Below are positions 17,714 to 26,961 of a stretch of 64,000 nt of DNA, piece by piece. Made by a program: the position numbers and the translations under genes. This stretch comes from Neisseriaceae bacterium TC5R-5 (GTDB lineage: Bacteria; Pseudomonadota; Gammaproteobacteria; Burkholderiales; Chromobacteriaceae), in contig JACCFC020000001.1 of the NCBI GenBank assembly GCA_020830965.2, positions 65,500 through 129,499 of the forward strand, read 5' to 3'. Within the stretch, counting starts at the first letter, position 1. Each line of letters begins with the position of its first letter. The notes below the pieces were generated by a model. It saw nothing but the letters and a program-made list of their open reading frames with translations, was not told the DNA's origin and searched no databases.

Positions 17714-18238
17714 ATGAATCTCGCACTCATTGGCCCAGGTAAAGACATGCCGGGCGATTTTAACGTTGTGATCGAAATTTCTGCCAATGCCGCACCTATT
17801 AAATATGAATACGACAAAGACTGGAATACGCTGGTAGTCGATCGCTTTATGGGTACCTCCATGATGTACCCGGCCAATTATGGTTTTGTCCCGCAAACTT
17901 TGGCTGGTGATGGTGACCCGGTGGATGTATTGGTCGTGACACCTTTCCCATTGCCCCCAGGTGTGGTGGTGCGTTGCCGTGCGCTGGGGATGATCAAGAT
18001 GGAGGATGATGGCGGTATTGATGCCAAGCTCGTGGCGGTGCCGGTAGAAAAACTGTGTCCGATGTACAAATCTATTCAGAAACTGGAAGACCTGCCAGAG
18101 TTATTGCGCGCGCAGATGGTGCACTTTTTTGAGCACTACAAAGATTTGGAAAAAGGTAAATGGGTGAAAATCCAAGGCTGGGGATCTTTGGAGGATGCGA
18201 AGAAAGAGTTGCTGGATGGTATTGCCAATTTTAAGTAA
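17714..18238 (+). CDS. ppa: Inorganic pyrophosphatase
   Basis: This is the soluble family I enzyme of 174 residues, which hydrolyses pyrophosphate and drives biosynthetic reactions. Visible landmarks are IEISANAAPIKYEYDKD, the signature DGDPVDVLV with metal-binding aspartates, and the KxKGWG-like segment KIQGWGSLEDAKKEL. I chose the ATG at 17714 (AAGGA 9 bases upstream) rather than the TTG one codon earlier. A strong terminator follows. Confidence 0.97.
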   Translation: MNLALIGPGKDMPGDFNVVIEISANAAPIKYEYDKDWNTLVVDRFMGTSMMYPANYGFVPQTLAGDGDPVDVLVVTPFPLPPGVVVRCRALGMIKMEDDGGIDAKLVAVPVEKLCPMYKSIQKLEDLPELLRAQMVHFFEHYKDLEKGKWVKIQGWGSLEDAKKELLDGIANFK

Positions 18239-18260
18239 GCTTTCTGGGGCAAAATGATTA

Positions 18261-18286
18261 ACCGACGTTGGGACGTCGGTTTTTTT
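18261..18286 (+). terminator. Rho-independent terminator of ppa
   Basis: ACCGACGT (18261-18268) and ACGTCGGT (18273-18280) form a perfect stem around a TGGG loop, followed by six further T. Confidence 0.95.
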
Positions 18287-18420
18287 ATGCCCTAATGAGG
18301 GGAGGGTAGTATTGCGCTGCAATATTGAAGCTGTTTTTGTTACAATCCTGTTTGGTTTCATGTCTTAAGCATATCGCAGGGTGGCATTTAAGTCAGCGTC
18401 TTACCCATCACAGGAGTTCA

Positions 18421-19131
18421 GTGAACTATCTTATCCAGGGCTCAGCACTACCGCTCAACTGGTTCCGGCAACGCTTGCTGGCCCGGGGAATGCCTGCAAC
18501 CTTGCAGCCTTCTATGTTGTTAAAACCCTTGCCGTTTGATTGGCAGGGCTGTTTAGTTAGTGATAGTGCGCGATATTACTGGTTGGATACCCCCTTGCTG
18601 CAAACGTCTACTTGGCAGCAGCGCCGCGATATTTGTCAACAAGATGGTATTGAGTTCATCGAGCTGAATGGACAGTGGCAAGACCTAGGTTTGCAGTTTG
18701 GCTTTATGCTATTCACTGGCTATCAGCAGACTTACCCGCTAGAAGTGCAGGCCTTGCTGGATGCACTGGCTCCGATGCCCAAAGCCTGGCTGCCCTGTGG
18801 GCCACCTGGCAGTGCCCATTACACGCGGCAAGTATGGGATGCTTTGTTTTTTATGCTGCGTGCTGGTTTACTGGGCTTGGGGCGGCCAGACAGTTGTCTG
18901 CATTGGGAGGATTGCTGGTTGCAACAATGGGAGTTGTATAAAAATCTGGAGCAGTTGTCGCGGCAGTATTTGACCGCACAGAAGTTGTCTGTATTGGGAG
19001 GAAACGTTGTAGCCGATTTTTCGGTACGACCACAACAGCAACCGCATTACGCCGCTAATCTGGCCAGACTGATTATTTCGCTGGGGGACTGTAACGAAAT
19101 TTGGCAACGTTTAGTTCAGCTTAAGTCCTGA
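18421..19131 (+). CDS. Protein of unknown function
   Basis: This 236-residue protein is Trp- and Leu-rich (MLLKPLPFDWQGCLVSDSAR, PPGSAHYTRQVWDALFFMLR) with no signal peptide and no motif I recognise. I chose the GTG at 18421 because AGGAG lies 6 bases upstream; the frame stays open upstream to 18325 without a good start. A terminator follows on the shared intergenic strip with the phasin gene. A soluble cytoplasmic protein is the simplest reading. Confidence 0.6.
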   Translation: MNYLIQGSALPLNWFRQRLLARGMPATLQPSMLLKPLPFDWQGCLVSDSARYYWLDTPLLQTSTWQQRRDICQQDGIEFIELNGQWQDLGLQFGFMLFTGYQQTYPLEVQALLDALAPMPKAWLPCGPPGSAHYTRQVWDALFFMLRAGLLGLGRPDSCLHWEDCWLQQWELYKNLEQLSRQYLTAQKLSVLGGNVVADFSVRPQQQPHYAANLARLIISLGDCNEIWQRLVQLKS

Positions 19132-19160
19132 CCTTTATCAATAGATAAGTCTAAATAGAC

Positions 19161-19189
19161 AAAGCCAGTCCTAAATCAGGGCTGGCTTT
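19161..19189. terminator. Bidirectional terminator between convergent genes
   Basis: AAAGCCAGTCC (19161-19171) pairs with GGGCTGGCTTT (19179-19189), with one G-T pair and a 7-base loop. A-rich and T-rich flanks on both sides suit termination of both the unknown gene and the phasin gene. Confidence 0.85.
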
Positions 19190-19212
19190 ATTTAAGACTA
19201 GCATCGCTTTAT

Positions 19213-19776
19213 TTAGGCGGCGCTAGCGGCTTTCTTGGTGCGTGCTACTGCTGCACTAGCGGCTTTGGCAGAGTTGTTTGCTGCCTCTACGCTGGCTTCG
19301 GCAAATTCGGTGCTAACTTTCTTAGCTGTTTTAGAAGCGCTTTCAAATGCGGCTGTTGATGTGTTTACCAATGTTTTCAATGCAGTAACAGCCACATCCG
19401 ATCCAGCTGGTGCATTTTTAGATAAACGATCTAAATTGTTTAGCAGGGTTTTGTTGCCTTCGCTAATTTGTTCTTCCATGAAAGCAACGATTTCATTTTG
19501 TGTGCTGAGCGCGGCATCATAAACGTGGCGTGCAACGGAAAGCGCTTGATCAATAGAAGGCTGAGCCATATTGTTTTGGACTTCGCCAAAAGCTTTAGGG
19601 TCTTTAGCCGCAGCAAAAGCTTTGATCGTTTCGGTTTGAGCGGAAAGCAACTGGCGAGACAGATCTAGATGTAAGTTGGTAAAGCGCTCCGCGCTGCTTA
19701 GCACGATTGAGGATAAGCGCGCAGCCTTGTCTAATTGAGATTGGCTGAGAGCGGAGAGTTCTTGGTTGTTAAACAT
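19213..19776 (-). CDS. phaP: Phasin family protein
   Basis: Phasins coat polyhydroxyalkanoate storage granules and control their number and size. The 187-residue product is almost all amphipathic helix, starts MFNNQELSALSQSQLDKAAR, and ends in an Ala/Lys-rich tail (AAVARTKKAASAA), typical of PhaP in betaproteobacteria. I chose the ATG at 19776 with AGGAG 7 bases upstream; the frame is open further upstream but non-conserved. The promoter carries two TTGC-rich dyads. No PHA synthase gene is in this window. Confidence 0.92.
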   Translation of the reverse strand: MFNNQELSALSQSQLDKAARLSSIVLSSAERFTNLHLDLSRQLLSAQTETIKAFAAAKDPKAFGEVQNNMAQPSIDQALSVARHVYDAALSTQNEIVAFMEEQISEGNKTLLNNLDRLSKNAPAGSDVAVTALKTLVNTSTAAFESASKTAKKVSTEFAEASVEAANNSAKAASAAVARTKKAASAA

Positions 19777-19853
19777 GGATAACTCCTGAAAATTAAGTCG
19801 ATTTAGACAACTCAGCAATGGCAACAACAAAACTAGCAACCTACCCATGCTGC

Positions 19854-19918
19854 GTTGCAACAATTGCAACTTTACTCAGTGTTAACAGTGTAGTCAAGTA
19901 TTTTGTTGCGGTGCAACA
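19854..19918 (-). promoter_or_regulatory. phaP promoter with two candidate PhaR operators
   Basis: Read on the minus strand, TTGACT (19897-19892), 17 bases, then TAAAGT (19874-19869) forms a good sigma-70 promoter. A dyad TGTTGC-n3-GCAACA (19904-19918) lies just upstream of the -35. A second dyad GTTGCAA-n3-TTGCAAC (19854-19870) covers the end of the -10 and the expected start site. This fits repression by a DNA-binding protein; PhaR, the known phaP repressor, is the inferred candidate. Confidence 0.7.
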
Positions 19919-20171
19919 TGAAAATAAAATCAATAGTCATTTTTTAAAGGAATTATTTTATATAAAATGCCAGAAAATATCATGCGTTTAAAAAGTTGAT
20001 TGGCATGTGCTGGTGCAGCGCGCTGTTGCGCAAGAGTTTGGGATAACAGTTGCCCGGCTGCCTGCCTTTGTTCCAAATGTAGTCATTGAAAGGCTGTGAC
20101 CAAGCAAGTACACTCGCCCATAGAATAAATCTATCCATTAACTTACGCCCTACACTAAAGAAATACACCCT
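19919..20171. other. Intergenic region upstream of minC
   Basis: No convincing gene. The first 60 bases are very AT-rich (TTATTTTATATAAAATG), followed by GC-richer sequence with GCAGCGCGCTGTTGCGC. It should contain the min operon promoter, but no unambiguous -35/-10 pair is visible. With the phaP promoter it accounts for the gap from 19777. Confidence 0.4.
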
Positions 20172-20870
20172 GTGGCCAATGCCTTTGAGATCAAATCTGC
20201 CAGTCTTGACTTGCTGGCCATCTTATTACGTACTGATAATCTGAACGAACTGAGCCAAGCTTTGGAAGCCCGTTTTGGTGTCAGCGCAGATATTCCCTCC
20301 GAAGCATTCATGCTGGACTTAGAGGCTTTGCCCTCCCCTGAAGCGATAGATTATGAGCAGCTATTGTCTATGCTTAGTCGGCATGGTGTTCGCATAGTTG
20401 CTTTACGTTCTGCCAATACTGATCTAGTCGATATTGCTCGGCAATATGGTTTGGCTTATGCCTGCACTCCTGTGCCGGTACGTGTGCAGCCCAGTATGCC
20501 GGAAAGCAGTAAGGCACCGTTAGAACCTGTGCTTATGTCTTCGAGGGTGATTGAGCGGCCAGTTCGGGCAGGTCAGCAGATTTATGCCAAGGGTTGTGAT
20601 TTGGTGGTGTTGTCCATGGTGAGTGCCGGTGCCGAGATTATTGCGGATGGCAGTATTCACGTGTATGCCCCACTGCGTGGCCGTGCTTTGGCGGGGGCTC
20701 GTGGTAATACCGCAGCCCGTATCTTTACCCGTAGCATGGAAGCTGAACTGGTTTCTATTGCCGGGGTGTATCGCACTATAGAGCAAGCCTTGCCGGCCAG
20801 TATTTTAGGCAAGCCTGCACAGGTTTATTTAGAAAACGAGCGCTTAGTGATGACTGCGCTGCTTGAGTAA
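20172..20870 (+). CDS. minC: Septum site-determining protein MinC
   Basis: MinC is the FtsZ assembly inhibitor that, with MinD, blocks division at the cell poles. The 232-residue protein has an N-terminal FtsZ-interacting domain (residues 1-100) and a C-terminal beta-helix domain from about 130 (RAGQQIYAKGCDLVVLSMVS, HVYAPLRGRALAGARGNTAA), which binds MinD. The start is a GTG at 20172 with only a weak ribosome site. It leads a minC-minD-minE-oxyR run. Confidence 0.95.
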   Translation: MANAFEIKSASLDLLAILLRTDNLNELSQALEARFGVSADIPSEAFMLDLEALPSPEAIDYEQLLSMLSRHGVRIVALRSANTDLVDIARQYGLAYACTPVPVRVQPSMPESSKAPLEPVLMSSRVIERPVRAGQQIYAKGCDLVVLSMVSAGAEIIADGSIHVYAPLRGRALAGARGNTAARIFTRSMEAELVSIAGVYRTIEQALPASILGKPAQVYLENERLVMTALLE

Positions 20871-20896
20871 TAGTTGTTATCCTAAAGGGATTGATT

Positions 20897-21709
20897 GTGG
20901 CAAAAATTATTGTTGTAACTTCTGGTAAGGGTGGGGTAGGTAAGACGACTACCAGCGCCAGTTTTGCCTCTGGTCTAGCGTTGCGTGGTCATAAAACGGT
21001 GGTGATTGATTTTGACGTCGGTCTACGTAATCTTGACTTGATTATGGGTTGTGAGCGTCGGGTAGTATACGATTTGATCAATGTAGTAAATGGTGAAGCC
21101 AGTCTTAATCAGACATTAATTAAAGATAAAAATAGTGATCAACTCTATATTATTCCAGCTTCGCAAACTCGTGACAAAGATGCTCTTACTTTAGAAGGTG
21201 TTGGTAAAGTTTTAAGCGAGTTGGCCGAGGCTGGTTTTGAATATATTGTCTGTGATTCTCCTGCTGGTATCGAAAAGGGGGCATTAATGGCACTCTATTT
21301 TGCCGACGAAGCCATTATTGTAACGAATCCCGAGGTGTCATCGGTGCGAGACTCGGATCGCATCTTGGGTATTTTGGCTTCTAAATCCAAGCGGGCGGAA
21401 GAAAGCCGAGAGCCGGTAAAAGAGCACTTATTGGTCACCCGTTATGCGCCGGGTAGAGTGGATAAAGGTGAGATGTTGTCGGTAGAGGACATTCAGGAAA
21501 TTCTGCGTGTGCCCTTGGTCGGCGTGATTCCCGAATCACAGAGTGTGTTGCAAGCTTCTAACTCTGGCACACCAGCGATTCATTTAAAAGGCAGCGACGT
21601 TGCCGAGGCATATTCCGATGTCGTGGCACGATTCTTGGGCGAGGATCGCCCGATGCGTTTTTTGGATGCCCCTAAAGTGGGTCTTCTCAAACGTCTCTTT
21701 GGAGCTTAA
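20897..21709 (+). CDS. minD: Septum site-determining ATPase MinD
   Basis: MinD is a membrane-binding ATPase of 270 residues that recruits MinC and is driven off the membrane by MinE. It starts with the deviant Walker A loop TSGKGGVGKTTTSA and ends in an amphipathic membrane-targeting helix (KVGLLKRLFGA). I chose the GTG at 20897 with AAGGGA 7 bases upstream rather than the TTG two codons earlier. Confidence 0.98.
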   Translation: MAKIIVVTSGKGGVGKTTTSASFASGLALRGHKTVVIDFDVGLRNLDLIMGCERRVVYDLINVVNGEASLNQTLIKDKNSDQLYIIPASQTRDKDALTLEGVGKVLSELAEAGFEYIVCDSPAGIEKGALMALYFADEAIIVTNPEVSSVRDSDRILGILASKSKRAEESREPVKEHLLVTRYAPGRVDKGEMLSVEDIQEILRVPLVGVIPESQSVLQASNSGTPAIHLKGSDVAEAYSDVVARFLGEDRPMRFLDAPKVGLLKRLFGA

Positions 21710-21712
21710 ACC

Positions 21713-21970
21713 ATGTCCTTGATTGAAATGATCTTTGGCAAACGCCAAAAATCGGCTTCTATTGCCAGAGAGCGTTTGCAAATCATTCTTGCGCATGAGC
21801 GCAATGGTCGTAATGCTCCGGACTACCTGCCTGCTTTGCAGCGTGAGTTGATGGAAGTGATTTCCAAATATGTGGCAGTTAACTTGGACGATATTAAGGT
21901 GCAGGTAGAGCGTCAGGATGATTTTGAGGTCTTGGAAGTCAATATCGTGTTGCCAGAGCAACAACGCTAA
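21713..21970 (+). CDS. minE: Cell division topological specificity factor MinE
   Basis: MinE (85 residues) stimulates the MinD ATPase and sets the pole-to-pole oscillation. The N-terminal part has the conserved [17 protein letters not shown] helix/strand that contacts MinD, and the C-terminal part is the dimerising topological domain ([20 protein letters not shown]). The ATG lies three bases after the minD stop, with GGAG inside the end of minD. Confidence 0.98.
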   Translation: MSLIEMIFGKRQKSASIARERLQIILAHERNGRNAPDYLPALQRELMEVISKYVAVNLDDIKVQVERQDDFEVLEVNIVLPEQQR

Positions 21971-21972
21971 TT

Positions 21973-22920
21973 ATGACCCTGACCGAACTACGCTATATCG
22001 TTGCCGTAGCGCGAGAGCGCCATTTTGGGCGGGCAGCGCAAAGCTGCTTTGTCAGTCAGCCAACGCTGTCTATTGCGATTAAAAAGCTGGAGGATGAGCT
22101 CGCCGTTACCTTGTTTGAGCGTGGTGGCCAGGAGATTAGCGTAACTGAAATAGGCCAGCGCATTATTGAGCAATCACAGCGCGTGCTGGAGGAGGCTGAC
22201 ATCATCAAGCGATTGGCCGGCGAGCATCAAAATGAATTAGCGGGCCCACTGAAATTAGGCGTTATCTTTACCATCAGCCCTTACCTCTTGCCTCAACTGA
22301 TACCTGCTTTGCGGCAGCTGGCACCGGAAATGCCGCTGATTCTTGAAGAAAACTACACTATGCGCCTAGCGGAAATGCTGAAGCGTGGAGAGGTTGATGC
22401 CATTATTGTGGCCGATCCTTTCGAAGAGGCAGGTACAGAGGCTTATCCACTCTATGATGAGCCTTTTGTCGCGGCGGTACCGAAAGGCCATCCTTGGGAA
22501 CAGCAGAGTAGTATTCCGATTACCCAATTAGCCTTGGCTGAAGAAAGTGTGTTGCTATTGGCGCAAGGTAATTGCTTTCGTGATCAGGTACTACAAGCCT
22601 GTAGTGAGTTGGCTAATCGGCCCAATCAGCGCACGACGCTGGCGAACAGCCTGCAAGGTAGTTCACTTACTACTATTCGCCATATGGTGGCCAGTGGTAT
22701 GGGAGTGACGGTGATGCCGATTACCTCGATCAGCCCGGCAGATGAAGGGCTGTTATCAATTATACCTTTTCACTCTCCTACACCGCAGCGTCGAGTGTTA
22801 TTAGTCACACGGAAGCAGTTTTTCCGTAAAAAGGCGATCAACATTTTGCAGCAAGCGGTTTTTCGCTCAGGCTTAATGGGTGTCACCATGCTGGATGAGG
22901 CTGATGTGTTGATTGTCTAG
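21973..22920 (+). CDS. oxyR: Hydrogen peroxide-sensing LysR regulator OxyR
   Basis: This 315-residue LysR-type activator has an N-terminal winged helix (RHFGRAAQSCFVSQPTLSIA) and an effector domain with GNCFRDQVLQAC. The two cysteines at 201 and 210 are nine residues apart, exactly as the C199/C208 disulfide pair of E. coli OxyR, so peroxide sensing is well supported. It starts two bases after minE; a min-oxyR linkage is also known in Neisseria. Cotranscription with division genes is therefore likely. Confidence 0.93.
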   Translation: MTLTELRYIVAVARERHFGRAAQSCFVSQPTLSIAIKKLEDELAVTLFERGGQEISVTEIGQRIIEQSQRVLEEADIIKRLAGEHQNELAGPLKLGVIFTISPYLLPQLIPALRQLAPEMPLILEENYTMRLAEMLKRGEVDAIIVADPFEEAGTEAYPLYDEPFVAAVPKGHPWEQQSSIPITQLALAEESVLLLAQGNCFRDQVLQACSELANRPNQRTTLANSLQGSSLTTIRHMVASGMGVTVMPITSISPADEGLLSIIPFHSPTPQRRVLLVTRKQFFRKKAINILQQAVFRSGLMGVTMLDEADVLIV

Positions 22921-22995
22921 CATTAATTTTGTAGAGAATGGGTGTTTGTGCTGTACCTGCTGACAGGCGATACCGATTTTATGCTGGGTAATATT

Positions 22996-23457
22996 ATGAA
23001 AAAACTTGCTGCATGCTGTTTGCTGATCGTTACCAGTTGGGTTCAGGCTGCCACGGTGTACCGCTATGTTGATAAGGAGGGCAATGTCACCTTTACCAAT
23101 ATCCCCATACGTGGTGCGCAAGCTATTCAACTTAGCCCGCTTCCCTCCGTTCCCAGCCCGCCAAATAATCGCAGTAATAACACGGTTAAACCTTCCAGTA
23201 GTTATCCAGCAGTTGACCCTGCCACGCAGAAACAACGTGATGGCGGTCGCAGAAAAATCCTAGAGCAGGAGTTGGCAAATGAGGAAAAAGCGCTGGCAGC
23301 GGCACAGCAGGCTTTGACTGAAGGTAAAGCCGTGCGTTATGGCAATGAAACCCGCAATCATCAGCGGTTTTTAGATCGCATCCAGAAATTACAGGATGAA
23401 GTGACAGATAGACAGAAAAATGTGGATGCGCTGCGACGAGAACTGAGCAAAAACTGA
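22996..23457 (+). CDS. DUF4124 domain exported protein
   Basis: The 153-residue product has a signal peptide (MKKLAACCLLIVTSWVQA) followed at once by a DUF4124 motif (ATVYRYVDKEGNVTFTNIPI). The second half is a charged coiled coil (residues 85-153, rich in Glu, Gln, Lys and Arg). DUF4124 proteins are small envelope proteins of unknown job. I chose the ATG at 22996, which starts the signal peptide; GGGTAAT precedes it. Confidence 0.85.
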   Translation: MKKLAACCLLIVTSWVQAATVYRYVDKEGNVTFTNIPIRGAQAIQLSPLPSVPSPPNNRSNNTVKPSSSYPAVDPATQKQRDGGRRKILEQELANEEKALAAAQQALTEGKAVRYGNETRNHQRFLDRIQKLQDEVTDRQKNVDALRRELSKN

Positions 23458-23611
23458 TTATCGATAGACCGTAAAACTGAGCGTGGGAAATGCTAGGTTT
23501 TGCATGGTTAACAGCATAACTGTCGGCAAGTGATTGCTACGACGAATCATAGTCAGGATAATCAATTTTCCTTGAGATGCAGCCATCTTAAAATACAGCG
23601 GGGGAAGCCTC

Positions 23612-24496
23612 ATGCAAGCGGATGCGATAGTCCACTACCTGGAAAAAATTACCCGCTTCGATACTCATGGGTTCACTCCACTTTATTTTGGTGCGCAGCA
23701 ACGCTTAGGCTATGTCAATGCTGACTGGAAGCAAAAACTGTTAGTCAGCGAGCCAACCTTATTCCGCGAACAGCAACAAAAATTACATTGTTTGTTACGG
23801 GGTAGCTACCACCATCGAACGTCTACCCTTGCACACGCAGCGCATCGTTGGCGGCGCGCTGGTTGGCTCAATACTTGGCGCAATGAAAACTTTACGATTT
23901 TTGGCATGAATGGCCGCCCGTATTTTGAGCTGGAGCGAGCTGCTTTTCGGCCATTAGGGTTAACCAGCTGCGCTGTGCATATTAATGGCTTGAGTCGTTT
24001 AGCTTCCGGCGAAGTGAAAATGTGGGTTGGTCGACGCAGCCCTTTCAAAGAAATCGATGCTAGCCGTGTTGATAATATGGTAGGTGGTGGCGTAGCGGCA
24101 GGTGAGTCCCTGCTGCAAGCGTTGGTACGTGAAAGCTGGGAAGAGGCCGGTATTCCGCATGAACTATTGCAACATTTGTCGCCACAGAGTTTGCTGCTCG
24201 CCGAGCGTCTTGTGCCGCGTGGGCTACATCGGGAATGGCTGTATGCCTTCGATTTGTGGTTGCCGCTAGGAGTAGTGCCGTGCAATCAGGATGGTGAAAT
24301 GAGTGGGCATAGCCTGTTTAGCCTGGCAGAAGTGGAACAATTGCTTATTGGAGAACGTTTCATGATTGATGCGGCGCTGGCCTGTATCGATTGTTTGGAA
24401 CGCCTAGCATACTGGCAGGGCGATAATCATATTATTACCAATGCGCTGACTAAAATTCGTCATAAGGAGGCCTTCGACGTGCCCAGTATGGCTTGA
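23612..24496 (+). CDS. Nudix hydrolase with DUF4743 domain
   Basis: This 294-residue enzyme has an N-terminal DUF4743 part (residues 1-120, with RNENFTIFGMNGRPYFELER) and a Nudix fold. Its Nudix box is complete: Gly159, Glu165, Arg173-Glu174 and Glu177-Glu178 in VRESWEEAGI. The same pairing occurs in thiamin pyrophosphokinase-related Nudix proteins, which hydrolyse oxidised or damaged thiamin diphosphates in the characterised eukaryotic members; that substrate is an inference here. GGGGGAAG lies 6 bases before the ATG. Confidence 0.88.
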   Translation: MQADAIVHYLEKITRFDTHGFTPLYFGAQQRLGYVNADWKQKLLVSEPTLFREQQQKLHCLLRGSYHHRTSTLAHAAHRWRRAGWLNTWRNENFTIFGMNGRPYFELERAAFRPLGLTSCAVHINGLSRLASGEVKMWVGRRSPFKEIDASRVDNMVGGGVAAGESLLQALVRESWEEAGIPHELLQHLSPQSLLLAERLVPRGLHREWLYAFDLWLPLGVVPCNQDGEMSGHSLFSLAEVEQLLIGERFMIDAALACIDCLERLAYWQGDNHIITNALTKIRHKEAFDVPSMA

Positions 24497-24590
24497 AAAT
24501 CTAGGTGGAAGTGAGCTGAGGCACCTTGGCTGCAGCTCTCCTCGCCTGGCGAGCATTGTGTCCAATAGCTCGCCGCTAAAGCACCTTAAA

Positions 24591-26864
24591 CTATGCAGTT
24601 AGTTGTGCTCGTAGTGTTTTACTCACGCTCACCATGACTGTTAATGCCGCTTCAACCTCTGGCCAGTTGCGAGTTTTCAGGCCGCAATCAGGGTTTACCC
24701 ACAGCCTCTCCTGCGGGATAACTTGTAAGGCTTTTTCTAGCAGATGCTGAACCTCTGCCACCTGAGGTACCCGCGGGCTATGAATGTCGTACACGCCAGG
24801 GCCGATGGCATTCGGATAGGCAAATTTGGCAAAGTCCTGTAATAGTTCCATGTTGGAACGTGAGGTTTCGATAGTGATAACATCCGCATCCAGTGCCGCA
24901 ATGGCGGGCAGGATATCGCCGAATTCCGAGTAACACATATGGGTGTGAATTTGAGTGCTGTCGGCCACACCACTAGATGATAGACGGAAGGCTTGGCCAG
25001 CCCACTGTAGGTAGCTGGAGTGCCCCGCCCGTTTTAATGGCAGGCCTTCACGTATGGCTGGTTCATCAATCTGAATCACCCGAATGCCAGCGGCTTCCAG
25101 ATCACGCACCTCGTCGTTTAGTGCTAGCGCAATCTGGCGGCAGACTTCGCTATGCGCCAGGTCATTGCGTACAAAGCTCCATTGCAAAATGGTGACCGGG
25201 CCGGTGAGCATACCTTTCACCGGACGTGTCGTCAGGCTCTGCGCATAGCGTGCCCACTGTACAGTCATTGCTTGCGGGCGTGTTACATCGCCAAACAAAA
25301 TGGGCGGTTTCACGCAGCGGCTGCCATAGCTTTGGACCCAGCCGTTGGTAGTGAACACAAAGCCGGATAACTGCTCACCAAAATACTCCACCATATCGTT
25401 GCGCTCGGCTTCACCATGCACCAGTACATCAAGATCCAAGGCTTCTTGCCGTTGAATGGCCAGTTTGATTTCCTGCTCCATCTGTTGTTGGTACTGTTCT
25501 GGTTTTAATTCGCCACGTTTAAAGGCAGCGCGTGCGCGGCGAATCTCGCTAGTTTGTGGGAAGGAGCCTATGGTGGTAGTGGGCAGTAGAGGTAGTTTGA
25601 GCCAAGCCTGTTGTGCGGCTGCCCGTACCGGGTAGGGGCTGTGACGACGATCTGCATCTGTGGCGAGTGCGGCCAAGCGTTGTTGTACGGATGGCTGGTG
25701 AATCAAGTGACTCGCACGACGTTGTTGTTGGGCATGGTTACTGCCAGCTAATTCGTCAGCAATAGCTGCCGCGCCATATTGCAGGCCACATCGCAGTGTT
25801 TTGAGTTCGTTTAGTCTTTGTACTGCGAAAGCAAGCCAGCTTTTGATATCGGCATCCAACTGTGTTTCGGTGGCCAGGTCAAATGGGCTGTGTAGCAGCG
25901 AGCAACTGGGCGCCAGCCAAAGTCGTTGTTGCAGCTTATCTGCTAACGGTTGTAGCTTATCTAAGACCTTGGCTAGATCAGTACGCCAGATATTGCGGCC
26001 ATCTATGATTCCGGCCGATAGCACCTTGTCTTGCGGCCAATGATCCAGAAAGACCGCCAGTTGTTGTGGGGCACGAACTAAATCCAGATGCAAGCCAGCC
26101 ACTGGCAGTGTTTTTAACAGATCAGCATGCTCGGCCACGCTGTCAAAGTAAGTCGCCAGCAAAAGCTTGGGGCTGCCCGTTTGTAACTGTTGATAACTAG
26201 ATGCGAGCGCCTCCAGCCAATCGCTAGGCAAATCCAGTGCCAGAATCGGCTCGTCAATTTGCACCCACTCTACTTGGCTGGCCTTTAATGTGGTCAGAAT
26301 TTGCTGATAGGTATGCAGTAGTGTTGGTAACAGCGCTAGCTTATCAAATGCTTGATCCTTGGTTTTTCCCAGCCAAAGCAAAGATAGGGGGCCTAGCAGT
26401 ACCGGTTTGGCTTGTAGGCCCAGCGCCTGTGCTTCGTGTACCTGTGCCAGTAATTGCGCCGTTTGTGCTTGGAACCGGGTGTTGGTGTGCCATTCCGGTA
26501 CCAGATAGTGATAGTTGGTATCGAACCATTTAGTCATTTCCAGCGCCGCTTGTTGATCATTACCGCGTGCTAACTCGAAATACTGTTGCGTGGTCAGCGT
26601 AGCGGCTGAAAAACCAAAACGTGACGGAATCGCTCCCACCAGTAGTTGTGCATCAAGCACATGGTCATAGAGTGAAAAATCCCCCACCGGTACCTGTTCA
26701 ATGCCTGCACCTTTTTGTAATAGCCAATGGCGTTGGCGCAATTCACGGCTGGCGTTTAAGAGTTTTTCATTGTTGATTTCCTGCTTCCAATAGCTTTCCA
26801 GTAGGGTTTTCAGCTCGCGCTTGGCACCGATGCGAGGAAAACCGAGTAAGTGCAAAGTCGTCAT
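24591..26864 (-). CDS. metE: Cobalamin-independent methionine synthase
   Basis: MetE transfers the methyl group from methyltetrahydrofolate polyglutamate to homocysteine, the last step of methionine synthesis. The 757-residue length is normal. The N-terminal half begins [18 protein letters not shown]. The C-terminal half carries the zinc ligands in [10 protein letters not shown] and [10 protein letters not shown] chose the ATG at 26864 with AAGGAG 8 bases upstream; the frame runs 12 codons further without a better start. It is divergent from metR with a MetR box between them. Confidence 0.98.
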   Translation of the reverse strand: MTTLHLLGFPRIGAKRELKTLLESYWKQEINNEKLLNASRELRQRHWLLQKGAGIEQVPVGDFSLYDHVLDAQLLVGAIPSRFGFSAATLTTQQYFELARGNDQQAALEMTKWFDTNYHYLVPEWHTNTRFQAQTAQLLAQVHEAQALGLQAKPVLLGPLSLLWLGKTKDQAFDKLALLPTLLHTYQQILTTLKASQVEWVQIDEPILALDLPSDWLEALASSYQQLQTGSPKLLLATYFDSVAEHADLLKTLPVAGLHLDLVRAPQQLAVFLDHWPQDKVLSAGIIDGRNIWRTDLAKVLDKLQPLADKLQQRLWLAPSCSLLHSPFDLATETQLDADIKSWLAFAVQRLNELKTLRCGLQYGAAAIADELAGSNHAQQQRRASHLIHQPSVQQRLAALATDADRRHSPYPVRAAAQQAWLKLPLLPTTTIGSFPQTSEIRRARAAFKRGELKPEQYQQQMEQEIKLAIQRQEALDLDVLVHGEAERNDMVEYFGEQLSGFVFTTNGWVQSYGSRCVKPPILFGDVTRPQAMTVQWARYAQSLTTRPVKGMLTGPVTILQWSFVRNDLAHSEVCRQIALALNDEVRDLEAAGIRVIQIDEPAIREGLPLKRAGHSSYLQWAGQAFRLSSSGVADSTQIHTHMCYSEFGDILPAIAALDADVITIETSRSNMELLQDFAKFAYPNAIGPGVYDIHSPRVPQVAEVQHLLEKALQVIPQERLWVNPDCGLKTRNWPEVEAALTVMVSVSKTLRAQLTA

Positions 26865-26913
26865 TATGGGCTCCTTGAGAATGGACCCCGTTAGCATCAC
26901 CGATTACACTGCA

Positions 26914-26957
26914 TGATACAATCTCATTTTTTTGCTATTTATTATGAATTAAATTCA
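26914..26957. promoter_or_regulatory. MetR binding sites between metE and metR
   Basis: TGAATTAAATTCA (26945-26957) matches the MetR consensus TGAA-n5-TTCA exactly. A second, weaker site TGATACAATCTCA (26914-26926) matches 6 of the 8 fixed bases and lies nearer metE. Paired sites between divergent metE and metR are the arrangement known from enterobacteria, where MetR with homocysteine activates metE and represses itself. Confidence 0.85.
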
Positions 26958-26961
26958 TGTT

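Noticed and set aside
19980-20168. Minus-strand open frame of 62 codons upstream of minC
   Set aside because: It has an ATG but no ribosome site, no recognisable motif, and lies in the min promoter region. It may be chance or a remnant.
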